A DNA stretch of 64,000 nucleotides from assembly GCF_023702635.1 (NCBI RefSeq), contig NZ_CP098455.1, positions 1,302,001 to 1,366,000 of the forward strand. The letters are read 5' to 3'. Each line of letters opens with the position of its first letter. The stretch's first letter is position 1. Source of the DNA: Spongiibacter taiwanensis. Its GTDB lineage: Bacteria > Pseudomonadota > Gammaproteobacteria > Pseudomonadales > Spongiibacteraceae. A model generated the notes under the pieces. It had not been told where the DNA came from and made no database searches. It saw only the letters and a program-made list of their open reading frames with translations. Below are positions 29,890-38,617 of this stretch, piece by piece. The position numbers and the translations under genes were made by a program.

Positions 29890-31056
29890 ATGACCGCCGC
29901 CAGCCCGAGTGCTTTACAGAGTACTGAGCCTCACTATCTTCGTTCGGAGCTGTACACGCTGGTTCGCGAAGATAGTCGTGTGTTCGACTTCATTCAGAGT
30001 GGCTCTCTGGACGGCATCTGGTACTGGGATATCGAAAACCCCGAGCACGAATGGATGAGCCCGCGGTTTTGGGAAACGTTGGGCTACGACCCCACCGTCA
30101 AACCGCATCTGGCGAGCGCCTGGCAGGACATTATCAATCAGGACGATCTGGCCCTTGCCCTGGAAAATTTTCAGCGGCACTGTGACGACCCCGCCCACTC
30201 CTATGATCAGATAGTTCGCTATCGCCACCGTGACGGCTCCACGGTGTGGATACGCTGCCGGGGGCTCGCCATTCGCGATGGTGCCGGACGGCCCATCCGC
30301 ATGCTGGGTGCCCATTCCGACGTTACCTCATTAAAAGAAGCCGAACTAAAACTGCAACAAAAAAACGACGAACTGCTCAAATACAGCTACGCCATAAGCC
30401 ATGATTTAAAGGGCCCCATTGGTAACGCTGCACTGGCGTTAAAAATTATCAGCGCAAAATATGGCAGCACAATGGACGCAATGAGCCAGCGTTTAATAGA
30501 CGAGCTGCAGCTTTCAATGTCTCGAATGACCGGCGTTATCGAGGAGCTGCACCGCATCGCTTCCCTTGACGAAACGCCGGATTGTACCGAGGTCGTCACC
30601 CTCTCAGATGCACTGGCAGCGGTGCAACGCGACGTAGGCAGCGAAATCGCGCAAACCCAGGCCACCATCACTCTCAACGGCGACGCCGACATTACCACCA
30701 GCAAAATTCTGTTTACCCAGGTGCTCTACAACCTGATACAAAACGCCATCAAATATCGGCGCGATGATATTGCACCGCAAATTCGGGTAACGGCGTGCAA
30801 TACCGGGGTGCACTGGCAAATCTCCATTACTGACAATGGGCTGGGTATTGCCGAAGAAAACCAGGGGCGCGTGTTCGAGTTTCTAAAACGGGTACATGGC
30901 AAACCCAATATTCCCGGCGTGGGTCTGGGACTGAGTTTCTGCAAGAAGGCCATTGAGCGGCTGGGCGGTAGTATTTCACTCACCTCCACACTCAATGAAG
31001 GTTCGGAGTTTGTGCTGAAGCTTCCTGTAAACGTCGGCCTGGCCACAGCACACTAG
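29890..31056 (+). CDS. PAS-domain sensor histidine kinase
   Basis: A 388-aa cytoplasmic sensor kinase without membrane segments. A PAS_3/PAC domain covers about residues 25-145 (SLDGIWYWDIENPEHEWMS, RYRHRDGSTVWIRCRG, MLGAHSDVTSLKEAE), then a short coiled coil, a HisKA dimerisation domain with phospho-acceptor His171 in YAISHDLKGPIGN, and an HATPase domain with N-box NLIQNAIKYR, G1 ITDNGLGI and G2 GVGLGLSFCKKA. ATG 29890 is preferred to ATG 29875, since GGGAG sits 7-8 nt before it. The kinase core is of the phytochrome-like / bacteriophytochrome type. No partner regulator is fused; the response regulators at 33.1-34.5 kb are candidates. Confidence 0.9.
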   Translation: MTAASPSALQSTEPHYLRSELYTLVREDSRVFDFIQSGSLDGIWYWDIENPEHEWMSPRFWETLGYDPTVKPHLASAWQDIINQDDLALALENFQRHCDDPAHSYDQIVRYRHRDGSTVWIRCRGLAIRDGAGRPIRMLGAHSDVTSLKEAELKLQQKNDELLKYSYAISHDLKGPIGNAALALKIISAKYGSTMDAMSQRLIDELQLSMSRMTGVIEELHRIASLDETPDCTEVVTLSDALAAVQRDVGSEIAQTQATITLNGDADITTSKILFTQVLYNLIQNAIKYRRDDIAPQIRVTACNTGVHWQISITDNGLGIAEENQGRVFEFLKRVHGKPNIPGVGLGLSFCKKAIERLGGSISLTSTLNEGSEFVLKLPVNVGLATAH

Positions 31057-31074
31057 GGCCTGTTGACACTAAAT
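31055..31074 (+). repeat. Fourth GGGCCTGTT-ACACT motif
   Basis: AGGGCCTGTTGACACTAA directly follows the stop of the PAS kinase, matching the three motifs upstream of the TonB-dependent receptor. It lies in the 121-nt gap before the second histidine kinase. Confidence 0.45.
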
Positions 31075-31177
31075 TATCGCCACACGAACTGGCGCTCCCA
31101 CAACGAGCGCCTCCCGCCCCCCAAACCTGTTACCCTGAGGGCTAGCCCGCCATTTTCGCTGATTGGAGAACCCGGAA

Positions 31178-33151
31178 TTGACCCCCTCATCTTCGCCCAA
31201 AGAGCGGCGGCCACGTATTCTCCCGCAAATTCTGATACCCACTCTGTCACTACTGCTGGTCAGCAACTTACTCATTCTCATCACCACCTACACGGTGCTG
31301 GATTCTGAACTGCGCACACGTGATGCCTCGCTCTTGTTAGGCGAAACCCGCCAGGTCGCCGATAGAATCGACACTGCCATCGAACGGCTTGAGATCGATG
31401 TTCGCCAGGCCAGCACCTTTCCCGCCGTAGAGGAAGTGGTACGCGCCGCCAATAACGGCCTCAGCACCACCGAAACACGCCTGTGGGAAAACCGCGTGGC
31501 GCAACTGTTTACCGGTATGCTCAAGGCCAACCCCGCCCTGTCACAGGCAAGACTGATTGATGCCACAGGACAGGAAGTGGTCCGGGTTGACCGCTATGGT
31601 GACAGCAAACGTATACGCCGGGTGGCGCAAGGCAATTTACAAAACAAGCAGGATCGCCCCTACTTTCAATCGGCCATGGCGATGCCCCCGGGGCAGGTGT
31701 TTTTATCAGACATCGATTTGAACCAGGAAAACAACCAAATTGTTGAGCCCCGCGAACTGGTTATCCGCGGCGCGATGCCCCTGTTCGCCGATGAAAACAG
31801 CACCCAGGCTTTTGGCATCATTATCCTGAATGTGGGGATGGACCCCATGCTCCAGTCGCTACCTCAACTGGTCGCCCCCAACCATAGTATTACTGTCGCC
31901 AATAGCCACGGGCAGTATTTGTTCCACTCCAGTCGCCCCATTGCCATCACCCACGCCGATGCCGGAGACGCCAATTTTTTCAGCGATACCCAGCGCAAGA
32001 GCCGCACGGCCCACCGCAGCGCAAGTCCAGTATTCACGCATAATGGCAAAACCATTGCCATTGTCCCGGTACAATACGGTTCGGCGCAGCATCCCCAGCA
32101 GCTGCAGGTGGCGGCAGAAGGCCAGATATCTGACTCTCTGGCAGTGCGCAATAAGGTGATCGAGCGCTCTGCGATTATTCTTGCCGGCCTGCTACTTTTT
32201 TCAGTGGCGCTGTCGGTGTACATGAGCCGTCGCATCATCCGGCCCATCGCGGACGTTACCGAGCGAATTCAGCGCGGCGAGCGCAGTCAGCTCTCTCAAG
32301 CTGTATCGCGCAGCGCCCCGCAGGAGTTTTATCAACTGGCATCGTCTCTGGATGAGGCCTATCAACAACTTACCCTGCAGCAGTCGGCATTGGAGCAAGA
32401 AGTTCACGCCCGACAAACCGCCCAGCTGTCTCTGGAAGACAAGGTGGAACAGCTGAGCCGCGCCAACCAGGAGCTCAAGCAGTTTACCTATATTGCCTCC
32501 CACGACCTGCAAGAACCGCTCAGAACCATTAGAAGCTTCATTGAACTGCTGATGCAGCATCACGCCAACGGCCTGAGCGACAATGCCCGCACCATGATGC
32601 AGTTTGTGGAGGACGCCAGCGCCCGTATGCAAACCCTGGTTAAGGATCTGCTGGACTACGGGCGCATCGGCACAAAAAGCAAGACCAAACTCCTGGATAT
32701 GAACCTGCTGGTCGCCGCGGTTCTGGAAGATTTGTCCAGCGCAATACAAGACAGTGGCGCTACCGTCACCCTGGGCAAGCTCCCTGCCCTGCAAGGCTTT
32801 GAGACCGAGCTGCGACTGTTATTCCAGAATTTGCTCTCCAACGCGCTGAAGTTTTCACGGCCGGAAGTAGCACCCGTCATTCACGTATCCGCGTCTCGGC
32901 AGGGTAGCGGGTGGCAATTTCAGGTCTGCGACAATGGCATTGGCATTGAACCCCAATACCGGGATAAGATCTTTGGCGTATTCAAACGCCTGCATGCCAA
33001 GCAAGAGTACCCAGGCACCGGCATCGGGCTCGCCCACTGCCAAAAAGTAGTAGAACTTCACCAAGGTAAAATCTGGGTGGAATCTGCCGAGCCTTGCGGC
33101 AGCTGCTTTGTATTCACCCTAAAGGAACCCCGACATGAAGACTCTCAGTAA
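31178..33151 (+). CDS. Cache-type transmembrane sensor histidine kinase
   Basis: A 657-aa membrane histidine kinase. Membrane segment 1 (ILIPTLSLLLVSNLLILITTY, about residues 19-39) is followed by a large periplasmic Cache-like sensor (about 40-330, with VLDSELRTRDASLLLGE and an RPYFQSAMAMPPGQVFLSDI block typical of double-Cache domains). Segment 2 (IERSAIILAGLLLFSVALSVYM) leads to a HAMP region (RRIIRPIADVTERIQRGE), a coiled coil, HisKA with His442 in YIASHDLQEPLRT, and HATPase with NLLSNALKFS, DNGIGIEPQYRD and GTGIGLAHCQK. TTG 31178 is selected because GGAG is 9 nt upstream. It overlaps the next response regulator by 17 nt, a coupled pair. Confidence 0.9.
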   Translation: MTPSSSPKERRPRILPQILIPTLSLLLVSNLLILITTYTVLDSELRTRDASLLLGETRQVADRIDTAIERLEIDVRQASTFPAVEEVVRAANNGLSTTETRLWENRVAQLFTGMLKANPALSQARLIDATGQEVVRVDRYGDSKRIRRVAQGNLQNKQDRPYFQSAMAMPPGQVFLSDIDLNQENNQIVEPRELVIRGAMPLFADENSTQAFGIIILNVGMDPMLQSLPQLVAPNHSITVANSHGQYLFHSSRPIAITHADAGDANFFSDTQRKSRTAHRSASPVFTHNGKTIAIVPVQYGSAQHPQQLQVAAEGQISDSLAVRNKVIERSAIILAGLLLFSVALSVYMSRRIIRPIADVTERIQRGERSQLSQAVSRSAPQEFYQLASSLDEAYQQLTLQQSALEQEVHARQTAQLSLEDKVEQLSRANQELKQFTYIASHDLQEPLRTIRSFIELLMQHHANGLSDNARTMMQFVEDASARMQTLVKDLLDYGRIGTKSKTKLLDMNLLVAAVLEDLSSAIQDSGATVTLGKLPALQGFETELRLLFQNLLSNALKFSRPEVAPVIHVSASRQGSGWQFQVCDNGIGIEPQYRDKIFGVFKRLHAKQEYPGTGIGLAHCQKVVELHQGKIWVESAEPCGSCFVFTLKEPRHEDSQ

Positions 33152-33557
33152 AGTGCTGCTGGTGGATGACGATTTGGCCACCAACTTCCTGCACCGCATG
33201 GTGATCGAGGAGCACGGTTTTGCCGAAGAGGTGGTAGAAGCCTGTGATGGTAGAGATGCATTGGAATACCTGACCACCGCTGTCGACGGCGTTTATCCAA
33301 AGCCAGACATTATATTTTTGGATATTAATATGCCGCGCATGGACGGTTGGGAATTTCTGGAGGCCTATGCCGACATCGCTGCAGAATGCAAAGCCGGAGC
33401 CGTCATTGCGATGCTGACTACCTCGCTTAATCCTGACGATCGCGAGAGAGCGGCCAGCTTTGACTGCGTTCAGCACTACGAAAATAAGCCGCTAACCGTA
33501 GAAAAAATCGACGACCTACTGCGCGATACCTTCCCTGACTGCGTCAGAGATGCATAA
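33135..33557 (+). CDS. Single-domain response regulator (Rcp1-like)
   Basis: A 140-aa receiver domain without an output domain. Acidic pocket DDD at 11-13, phospho-acceptor Asp63 in IIFLDINMPRMDG, Thr in MLTTS (about 95) and Lys118 in YENKPL. It most resembles Rcp1/CheY-like regulators that pair with phytochrome-type kinases. The start codon is within the end of the upstream kinase gene (17-nt overlap), so it is almost certainly the partner of that kinase and either passes phosphate to another protein or acts by direct binding. Confidence 0.9.
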   Translation: MKTLSKVLLVDDDLATNFLHRMVIEEHGFAEEVVEACDGRDALEYLTTAVDGVYPKPDIIFLDINMPRMDGWEFLEAYADIAAECKAGAVIAMLTTSLNPDDRERAASFDCVQHYENKPLTVEKIDDLLRDTFPDCVRDA

Positions 33558-33623
33558 GCCTTAATCCTCGTGAGCCAATACCCTATTAGCGGACGCCTCA
33601 AAATAACCTCTTAAGGGCCTGTT

Positions 33624-34547
33624 ATGACACCCAACATTGAACGGGCCACCATTCTGGTGGTGGAAGATGAACTCGCCAGTGCCACCCTGCTGTCGATACT
33701 GCTCTCCGAGCAGTATCAGGTCACCGTCGTCAATTGTGGCGAAGATGCGGTTGCCAGCGTGACCACCAACCGTCCAGATCTGATACTGCTGGACATCATG
33801 ATGCCGGGCCTGGATGGCTATGCGGTGTTAGACCGAGTGCTGGAGCTGTACCCGGAGGACCCCATCCCGGTCATATTTCTAACCGGCATTACACAAGCGG
33901 AAGCGGAAGTGCGCAGCTTAAACGGCGGCGCGGTCGATTACATCACCAAACCCTACCACCCTGACGTGGTTCAGGCGCGGGTGAATCTTCATCTTGAACT
34001 ACAGACAAAAACCCGCGCGCTGACCCAGGCTAACGAAGAACTCTCTCACCTTTCCACCATTGATGCCCTTACCGGGGCGCGCAACCGTCGCTACTTCTAC
34101 GAGTTTGCCGAGGCTGAGCAAAGCCGCGCCCTGCGCCACCAACTGCCGCTCTGCCTGGTGATGTTAGATATTGATCATTTTAAACGCATCAACGACGTTT
34201 ACGGCCATGCCACCGGCGATACCGTACTAACCACCTTTGCCAAGCACATGGGCCAGCTTATCCGCAGCGGTGACTGCCTGGCCCGCCTGGGGGGCGAAGA
34301 ATTCGCCATACTATTACCCCACACCCAGCCTGAAGAGGCACATCATCTGGCGCAGCGCTTCACCGCCCAAATAGCCAAGCTGAGTATTGAGACCCCCGAC
34401 GATACCCCCCTCTCGATCACCATCTCCTGCGGCGTAACACAGGTGCTGCCGGAAGACACTAATATTGACCAAGCCCTGAAGCGCGCCGACGACGCCATGT
34501 ACATCGCCAAGGGAGAAGGCCGCAACCGGGTGGTAACGGCGTTTTAG
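33624..34547 (+). CDS. Response regulator-diguanylate cyclase (REC-GGDEF)
   Basis: A 307-aa two-domain protein. Receiver (1-125) with Asp57 in LILLDIMMPGLDG and Lys in YITKPYHPD; linker helix TKTRALTQANEELSHLS; GGDEF domain starting STIDALTGARNRRYFYEF, with MLDIDHFKRINDVYGHATGD and active site GGEEF at about 223-227. An RSGD I-site is five residues ahead. Phosphorylation should drive dimerisation and c-di-GMP synthesis, as in PleD/WspR-type proteins. It is 66 nt after the single-domain regulator and probably belongs to the same operon. Its start overlaps a sequence similar to the intergenic motif noted at 31055, but the match includes its own ribosome binding site. Confidence 0.92.
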   Translation: MTPNIERATILVVEDELASATLLSILLSEQYQVTVVNCGEDAVASVTTNRPDLILLDIMMPGLDGYAVLDRVLELYPEDPIPVIFLTGITQAEAEVRSLNGGAVDYITKPYHPDVVQARVNLHLELQTKTRALTQANEELSHLSTIDALTGARNRRYFYEFAEAEQSRALRHQLPLCLVMLDIDHFKRINDVYGHATGDTVLTTFAKHMGQLIRSGDCLARLGGEEFAILLPHTQPEEAHHLAQRFTAQIAKLSIETPDDTPLSITISCGVTQVLPEDTNIDQALKRADDAMYIAKGEGRNRVVTAF

Positions 34548-34593
34548 CACTCCACTGGCGAGAGTGGTTTTGGGGGATACACTGCCCGCGAGG

Positions 34594-35589
34594 TTATTTC
34601 AGCAGGCTAAGATCAACCTGCTTGTCGGCATGGTAAGAAGAACGCACCATCGGTCCGCTCGCCACGCTTTTGAAGCCGAGTTCTTCGGCAATGCGGCCAA
34701 ACTCGTCGAACTCTTCCGGGGTGACAAAGCGCTCAACCGCCAGGTGATCACGGCTGGGCTGCAGGTACTGGCCCAAGGTAATCATGTCGATATCGTGGGC
34801 GCGCATATCCTTCATCACTTGCATCAGCTCTTCCGGTGTTTCCCCCAATCCGAGCATTAAGCCGGATTTGGTCAGCACATCGGGACGACGCTGTTTGTAT
34901 TTCTTGAGCAAATCCAGCGACCACTGATAATCTGAGCCGGGGCGAATTTTCTTGTACAGGCTGGGCACCGACTCCAGGTTGTGATTAAACACATCCGGCG
35001 CCTCACCCTCGAGGATATCCAGCGCCACCTCCATACGGCCACGAAAGTCGGGCACCAGGACTTCAATGCGAATACCGGGCATCCGCGCCCGGGTCTCACG
35101 AATACAGTTGGCAAAGTGCTGGGCGCCGCCATCGCGCAGGTCATCCCGGTCCACCGAGGTGATCACCACGTACTTTAGCTGCATTTCGGCAATGGCCTCG
35201 GCCAGCTCCACCGGTTCGTTTTCATCCAGGGCGTTGGGGCGGCCGTGGGCCACATCGCAGAAGGGGCAACGGCGGGTACAGATTTCGCCCATGATCATAA
35301 AGGTGGCCGTTCCGCCACTGAAGCATTCACCCAGATTGGGGCAAGCGGCTTCTTCGCACACCGAGGCCAGCTTGTGCTTGCGCAAAATACTCTTGATACG
35401 GCTGATTTCCGGGCTGGCAGGAAGCTTGGCCCGAATCCAACTGGGCTTTACCGGCAGTTCGACACTGGGAATGACCTTGACGGGAATCCGCGCCACTTTC
35501 TCGGCACCCCGGAGCTTCTCACCCTGCACAACTTTTTTTGCAGCCGGGCGAGGTGCTGAAACGGTTTTGGTGTCGGCGTCTGAACTCAT
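34594..35589 (-). CDS. lipA: Lipoyl synthase
   Basis: Radical-SAM enzyme inserting two sulfurs into octanoyl groups on lipoyl domains. 331 aa. The auxiliary cluster cysteines are in [13 protein letters not shown], the radical-SAM motif CxxxCxxC is in [13 protein letters not shown], and the C-terminal RSSY serine that ligates the auxiliary cluster is in MVRSSYHAD. The N-terminal 40 residues are basic and variable. It overlaps lipB by 4 nt (ATGA). It ends the long minus-strand operon running down from mpl, and converges on the REC-GGDEF gene with a 46-nt gap. Confidence 0.98.
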   Translation of the reverse strand: MSSDADTKTVSAPRPAAKKVVQGEKLRGAEKVARIPVKVIPSVELPVKPSWIRAKLPASPEISRIKSILRKHKLASVCEEAACPNLGECFSGGTATFMIMGEICTRRCPFCDVAHGRPNALDENEPVELAEAIAEMQLKYVVITSVDRDDLRDGGAQHFANCIRETRARMPGIRIEVLVPDFRGRMEVALDILEGEAPDVFNHNLESVPSLYKKIRPGSDYQWSLDLLKKYKQRRPDVLTKSGLMLGLGETPEELMQVMKDMRAHDIDMITLGQYLQPSRDHLAVERFVTPEEFDEFGRIAEELGFKSVASGPMVRSSYHADKQVDLSLLK

Positions 35590-36263
35590 TGCTCTTCCTC
35601 GGCGGCGGGCAAGTCGGCACCGCCCTCCTCAATATGCTGATAACCCAGGGCACTTGCCAGCGCGGTGGCCACCCGGGTTTCTATGGTCGCCCAATCGGGC
35701 ACTTGGGTGTTGCTCTGGTGGGCAATGTCGGTCACTTCCATTCCGGCATGGCCACAGGGATTAATGCGCTGAAAGACCGCCAGATCCATATCCACATTCA
35801 GACTCAGCCCGTGAAAGCTGCACCCCCGGCGGACTCGCAAGCCCAACTGCGCAATTTTAGCACCATTAGGCAGGTACACCCCAGGGGCGTCGGGTCGCGG
35901 GTGCGCTGCAATCCCCAGCTCGGCCAACACCCTGACCAGGCTCTGTTCAATGGCGGTAACCAGGTCGCGCACGCCGATACCCCGGCGGCGCAGATCCACC
36001 AGCACATAGCCCACCAACTGCCCCGGACCGTGGTAGGTCACCTGACCTCCCCGGTCAGCCTGAACCACCGGAATATCCCCCGGCATCAGCAAATGTTCGG
36101 CTTTGCCCGCCTGACCCTGGGTAAAGACTGGGTCGTGCTCCAGCAGCCACAGTTCATCGCGGCTGCCTTCATTACGGTGGGCGGTATAGTCTTGCATGGC
36201 CTGCCAGACAGGCAGGTAGGGCTGTCGCCCGAGGCGGCGACACCAGAGGGTGGCGGGAGCCAC
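35586..36263 (-). CDS. lipB: Octanoyltransferase LipB
   Basis: LipB transfers octanoyl from acyl carrier protein to lipoyl domains, the substrate for LipA. 225 aa, of the BPL_LplA_LipB fold. Motifs are the [16 protein letters not shown] loop (here [20 protein letters not shown]), the catalytic Lys in [21 protein letters not shown], and the catalytic Cys in [10 protein letters not shown] variable, acidic C-terminal tail follows. It starts 1 nt inside the ybeD stop and overlaps lipA, so ybeD-lipB-lipA is a coupled unit. Confidence 0.97.
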   Translation of the reverse strand: MAPATLWCRRLGRQPYLPVWQAMQDYTAHRNEGSRDELWLLEHDPVFTQGQAGKAEHLLMPGDIPVVQADRGGQVTYHGPGQLVGYVLVDLRRRGIGVRDLVTAIEQSLVRVLAELGIAAHPRPDAPGVYLPNGAKIAQLGLRVRRGCSFHGLSLNVDMDLAVFQRINPCGHAGMEVTDIAHQSNTQVPDWATIETRVATALASALGYQHIEEGGADLPAAEEEQ

Positions 36264-36541
36264 TACAGCACCATTTTCACAACGCCGGTTTTTTTCAGAT
36301 CGGCGAAGATATCTTCCAGCTGAGGTTGGCCGGTGGCCACGATGGTGACCGTGATGGAAATAAACCGCCCCTCCCGGCTCTGCCGCTCGGTAATCAGCGC
36401 CTCATCAACCTCACCCGCATGCCGGCGCATGATCTCAATCACCCTTTCCCGCAGACCAACTCCCGTGTCACCAATCACCTTGATCGGATAGTCGCAGGGA
36501 AACTCAATCTTAGGCGGTTCTTGTTCACTCAAGGGACGCAT
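36263..36541 (-). CDS. ybeD: YbeD / DUF493 family protein
   Basis: A 92-aa ACT-like small protein of the YbeD (DUF493) family, function unresolved; it is conserved beside lipB. Core blocks are [17 protein letters not shown] and [25 protein letters not shown], close to the family pattern. ATG 36541 is preferred to an upstream in-frame start at 36592, since GAGGAC lies just before it and the family starts near here. It adjoins dacA at 8 nt and lipB at 1-nt overlap. Confidence 0.93.
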   Translation of the reverse strand: MRPLSEQEPPKIEFPCDYPIKVIGDTGVGLRERVIEIMRRHAGEVDEALITERQSREGRFISITVTIVATGQPQLEDIFADLKKTGVVKMVL

Positions 36542-36549
36542 CCTTGTCC

Positions 36550-37710
36550 TCAGGAAAACAGGCCAACAAAGAACAGCACGATGCTGTCCCACAGGCGTTT
36601 GAAAATGCTGCCCTGTTCAACCGAATCCAGCGCCACCAAGGGCACATTAACCTGCTGCTTGCCGTCGAGATTCACCACCAGCTCGCCGTACTGGCCATCA
36701 CCGGCAATCGGTGCAACCAGGGTGTCGTCCACATTCAGCTGGGCGTCGAGCGCGTCGCTCTTGCCCCGGGGAATCGTCAGATACACATCTTCTTTCAAGC
36801 CCAGGGAGACCACATCAGAGGCGCCCTTCCACACTTTGGCCGTCGTCAGTTCAGTGCCAGCGGCGTAGAGGTGATGGGTTTCAAAATAGCGGAAGCCATA
36901 AGACAGCAGTTTCTGTGTTTCCCGCTCCCGTGCAGAGGTGCTAGAAGCCCCCATCACCACCGAAATCAGGCGCATACCGTCGCGCTTGGCTGAGGTCACC
37001 AGGCAGTAGCCCGCCTCTTCAGTGTGGCCGGTTTTCAAGCCATCGACGCTGGGATCCGTCCACAGCAGACCATTGCGATTGGATTGTTTGATGCCATTGA
37101 AGGTGAAGTCCTTCTGGCTGTACATCGCATACTCTTCGGGAAAGCCGATAATCGCCTTGGCGAGAATTGCCAGGTCCCGGGGCGAGGTGTAGTGCTCAGG
37201 GTCTGGCAGACCGTGGGAGTTCACAAAGTGACTGTTGGTCATGCCCAAGCGCGCGGCATGCTGGTTCATCATGCCGGCAAAGGCGTCTTCACTGCCGGCC
37301 AGGTGCTCGGCTACCGCCACGGTGGCATCGTTGCCAGAGGAAATGATAATACCCAAGTGGAGGTCATGCAGTTTCACCTGCTTGCCCACCTCGATCCACA
37401 TCAGCGAAGAACCGGCAAAAAGCGGATTCTGCGCCCAGGCATTTTTGCTGATGGTGACCATGTCATCATTGTTGACCTGACCCCGCTCCAGCTCATATGA
37501 CAGCACATAGCTGGTCATCAGCTTGGTCAGACTCGCCGGCGGCAGGCGCTGGTCGGCATTGTGTTCAATCAGTACCGCACCGCTATCGGCATCCATCAGC
37601 AGATAGGCGCTGGCAGCCACCGCCGGGGGAGAAGGAATAACATCGGGCTGTGCCCAGACTGGCAGCGAAGAAACCGCAACCGTGACGGCAATCAGTAATT
37701 TTTTAAGCAT
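36550..37710 (-). CDS. dacA: D-alanyl-D-alanine carboxypeptidase (PBP5/6-type)
   Basis: Periplasmic penicillin-binding protein removing the terminal D-Ala of peptidoglycan stem peptides. 386 aa. Signal peptide MLKKLLIAVTVAVSSLPVWA; SxxK in PASLTKLMTSY, SxN in IISSGNDATVA, KTG in LKTGHTEEAGYC. The C-terminal PBP5_C domain and an amphipathic anchor (FKRLWDSIVLFFVGLF) follow. ATG 37710 matches the signal peptide start; a longer frame to 37848 is open but not credible. It belongs to the rodA-mltB-rlpA-dacA block. Confidence 0.96.
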   Translation of the reverse strand: MLKKLLIAVTVAVSSLPVWAQPDVIPSPPAVAASAYLLMDADSGAVLIEHNADQRLPPASLTKLMTSYVLSYELERGQVNNDDMVTISKNAWAQNPLFAGSSLMWIEVGKQVKLHDLHLGIIISSGNDATVAVAEHLAGSEDAFAGMMNQHAARLGMTNSHFVNSHGLPDPEHYTSPRDLAILAKAIIGFPEEYAMYSQKDFTFNGIKQSNRNGLLWTDPSVDGLKTGHTEEAGYCLVTSAKRDGMRLISVVMGASSTSARERETQKLLSYGFRYFETHHLYAAGTELTTAKVWKGASDVVSLGLKEDVYLTIPRGKSDALDAQLNVDDTLVAPIAGDGQYGELVVNLDGKQQVNVPLVALDSVEQGSIFKRLWDSIVLFFVGLFS

Positions 37711-37741
37711 GACTCTCGTTCTTTGAATAGATTCTCTGGTT

Positions 37742-38617
37742 TCAGCCCTGGCGGCCCTGCTCAACCACAAGACTCGCGCCCCCGGACCAGCGCTGTAGCA
37801 CCACTTTCTTCGCCGCCTGAGCGGCCGGGTAATCTGCGAAGGGACCAATCCGCACCCGGTGCAGACCGTCTTCGCTGCTCGACGCCACGGCCACCGAGTA
37901 ACTCAACTGGCTACTCAACTGGGCCTGGAGCCGATTCGCCGAGTCCAGCTCCCGGAACGCGCCAACCTGAAGAAAATAGCTGGCGCTCGCGTCGCTGGCC
38001 GTGCGCATATTATCCGTATCGACGACTTCGATTTCCACCGTGGCGGTCCCCTTCTGGGCAAAACCCAGCTTAACCGCAGCGGCATAGGATAAATCGATAA
38101 TTCGGTCTGAATGGAACGGCCCGCGATCATTTACCCGGACGATGGCCTGGCGGCCATTGTCCAGATTGGTCACCCTGACATAGAGGGGAATCGGCAAGGT
38201 CTTGTGCGCCGCGCTCATCGAATAAAGGCTATACACCTCACCATTAGACGTCTTGCGACCGTGAAACTTAGTGCCGTACCAGGACGCCTTGCCGCGCTGA
38301 CGAAAGCCGCGGTAGTCATCAACCAAATGGTACTCTTCGCCCCCCACTGAATAGGGGCTCAGATTGCCGTCTACCTTGATAATGTCAAAGCGCGGCACCG
38401 CATCGGCAATGGTTTCGGGGTCCAGCGTGCGGGGAGGCGCACCATCCTTTAACTCATCCAGAGGTGTGTTCGGGTCGTGAAAGGGCACAACCTCTTCCAC
38501 CACCGGCTCTTTGTCTGGCGCCGTCACCGGCGACGGCGACCGGGTCTGCTGCCCGACAGGCTGGGTAGTACAGGCCGCCAGCGCCGCAAGCGCAACAGCT
38601 ACACCAATTCTCAGCAT
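37742..38617 (-). CDS. rlpA: Septal-ring lipoprotein RlpA with SPOR domain
   Basis: RlpA is a lytic transglycosylase acting on peptidoglycan strands lacking stem peptides. 291 aa. Lipobox LAAC at the end of MLRIGVAVALAALAAC; Pro/Thr-rich linker; double-psi barrel domain with RGKASWYGTKFHGRKTSNGE and IVRVNDRGPFHSDRIIDLS (catalytic Asp in NDRGPF); C-terminal SPOR domain (YFLQVGAFRELDSANRLQAQ and RVRIGPFADYPAAQAAK) for septal peptidoglycan targeting. It overlaps mltB by 1 nt (TAATG). Confidence 0.96.
   Translation of the reverse strand: MLRIGVAVALAALAACTTQPVGQQTRSPSPVTAPDKEPVVEEVVPFHDPNTPLDELKDGAPPRTLDPETIADAVPRFDIIKVDGNLSPYSVGGEEYHLVDDYRGFRQRGKASWYGTKFHGRKTSNGEVYSLYSMSAAHKTLPIPLYVRVTNLDNGRQAIVRVNDRGPFHSDRIIDLSYAAAVKLGFAQKGTATVEIEVVDTDNMRTASDASASYFLQVGAFRELDSANRLQAQLSSQLSYSVAVASSSEDGLHRVRIGPFADYPAAQAAKKVVLQRWSGGASLVVEQGRQG

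Noticed and set aside
33613-33632. Apparent fifth copy of the GGGCCTGTT-ACACT motif
   Set aside because: The match has one extra base, and it consists of the ribosome binding site and start codon of the REC-GGDEF gene, so it is better explained by translation signals.
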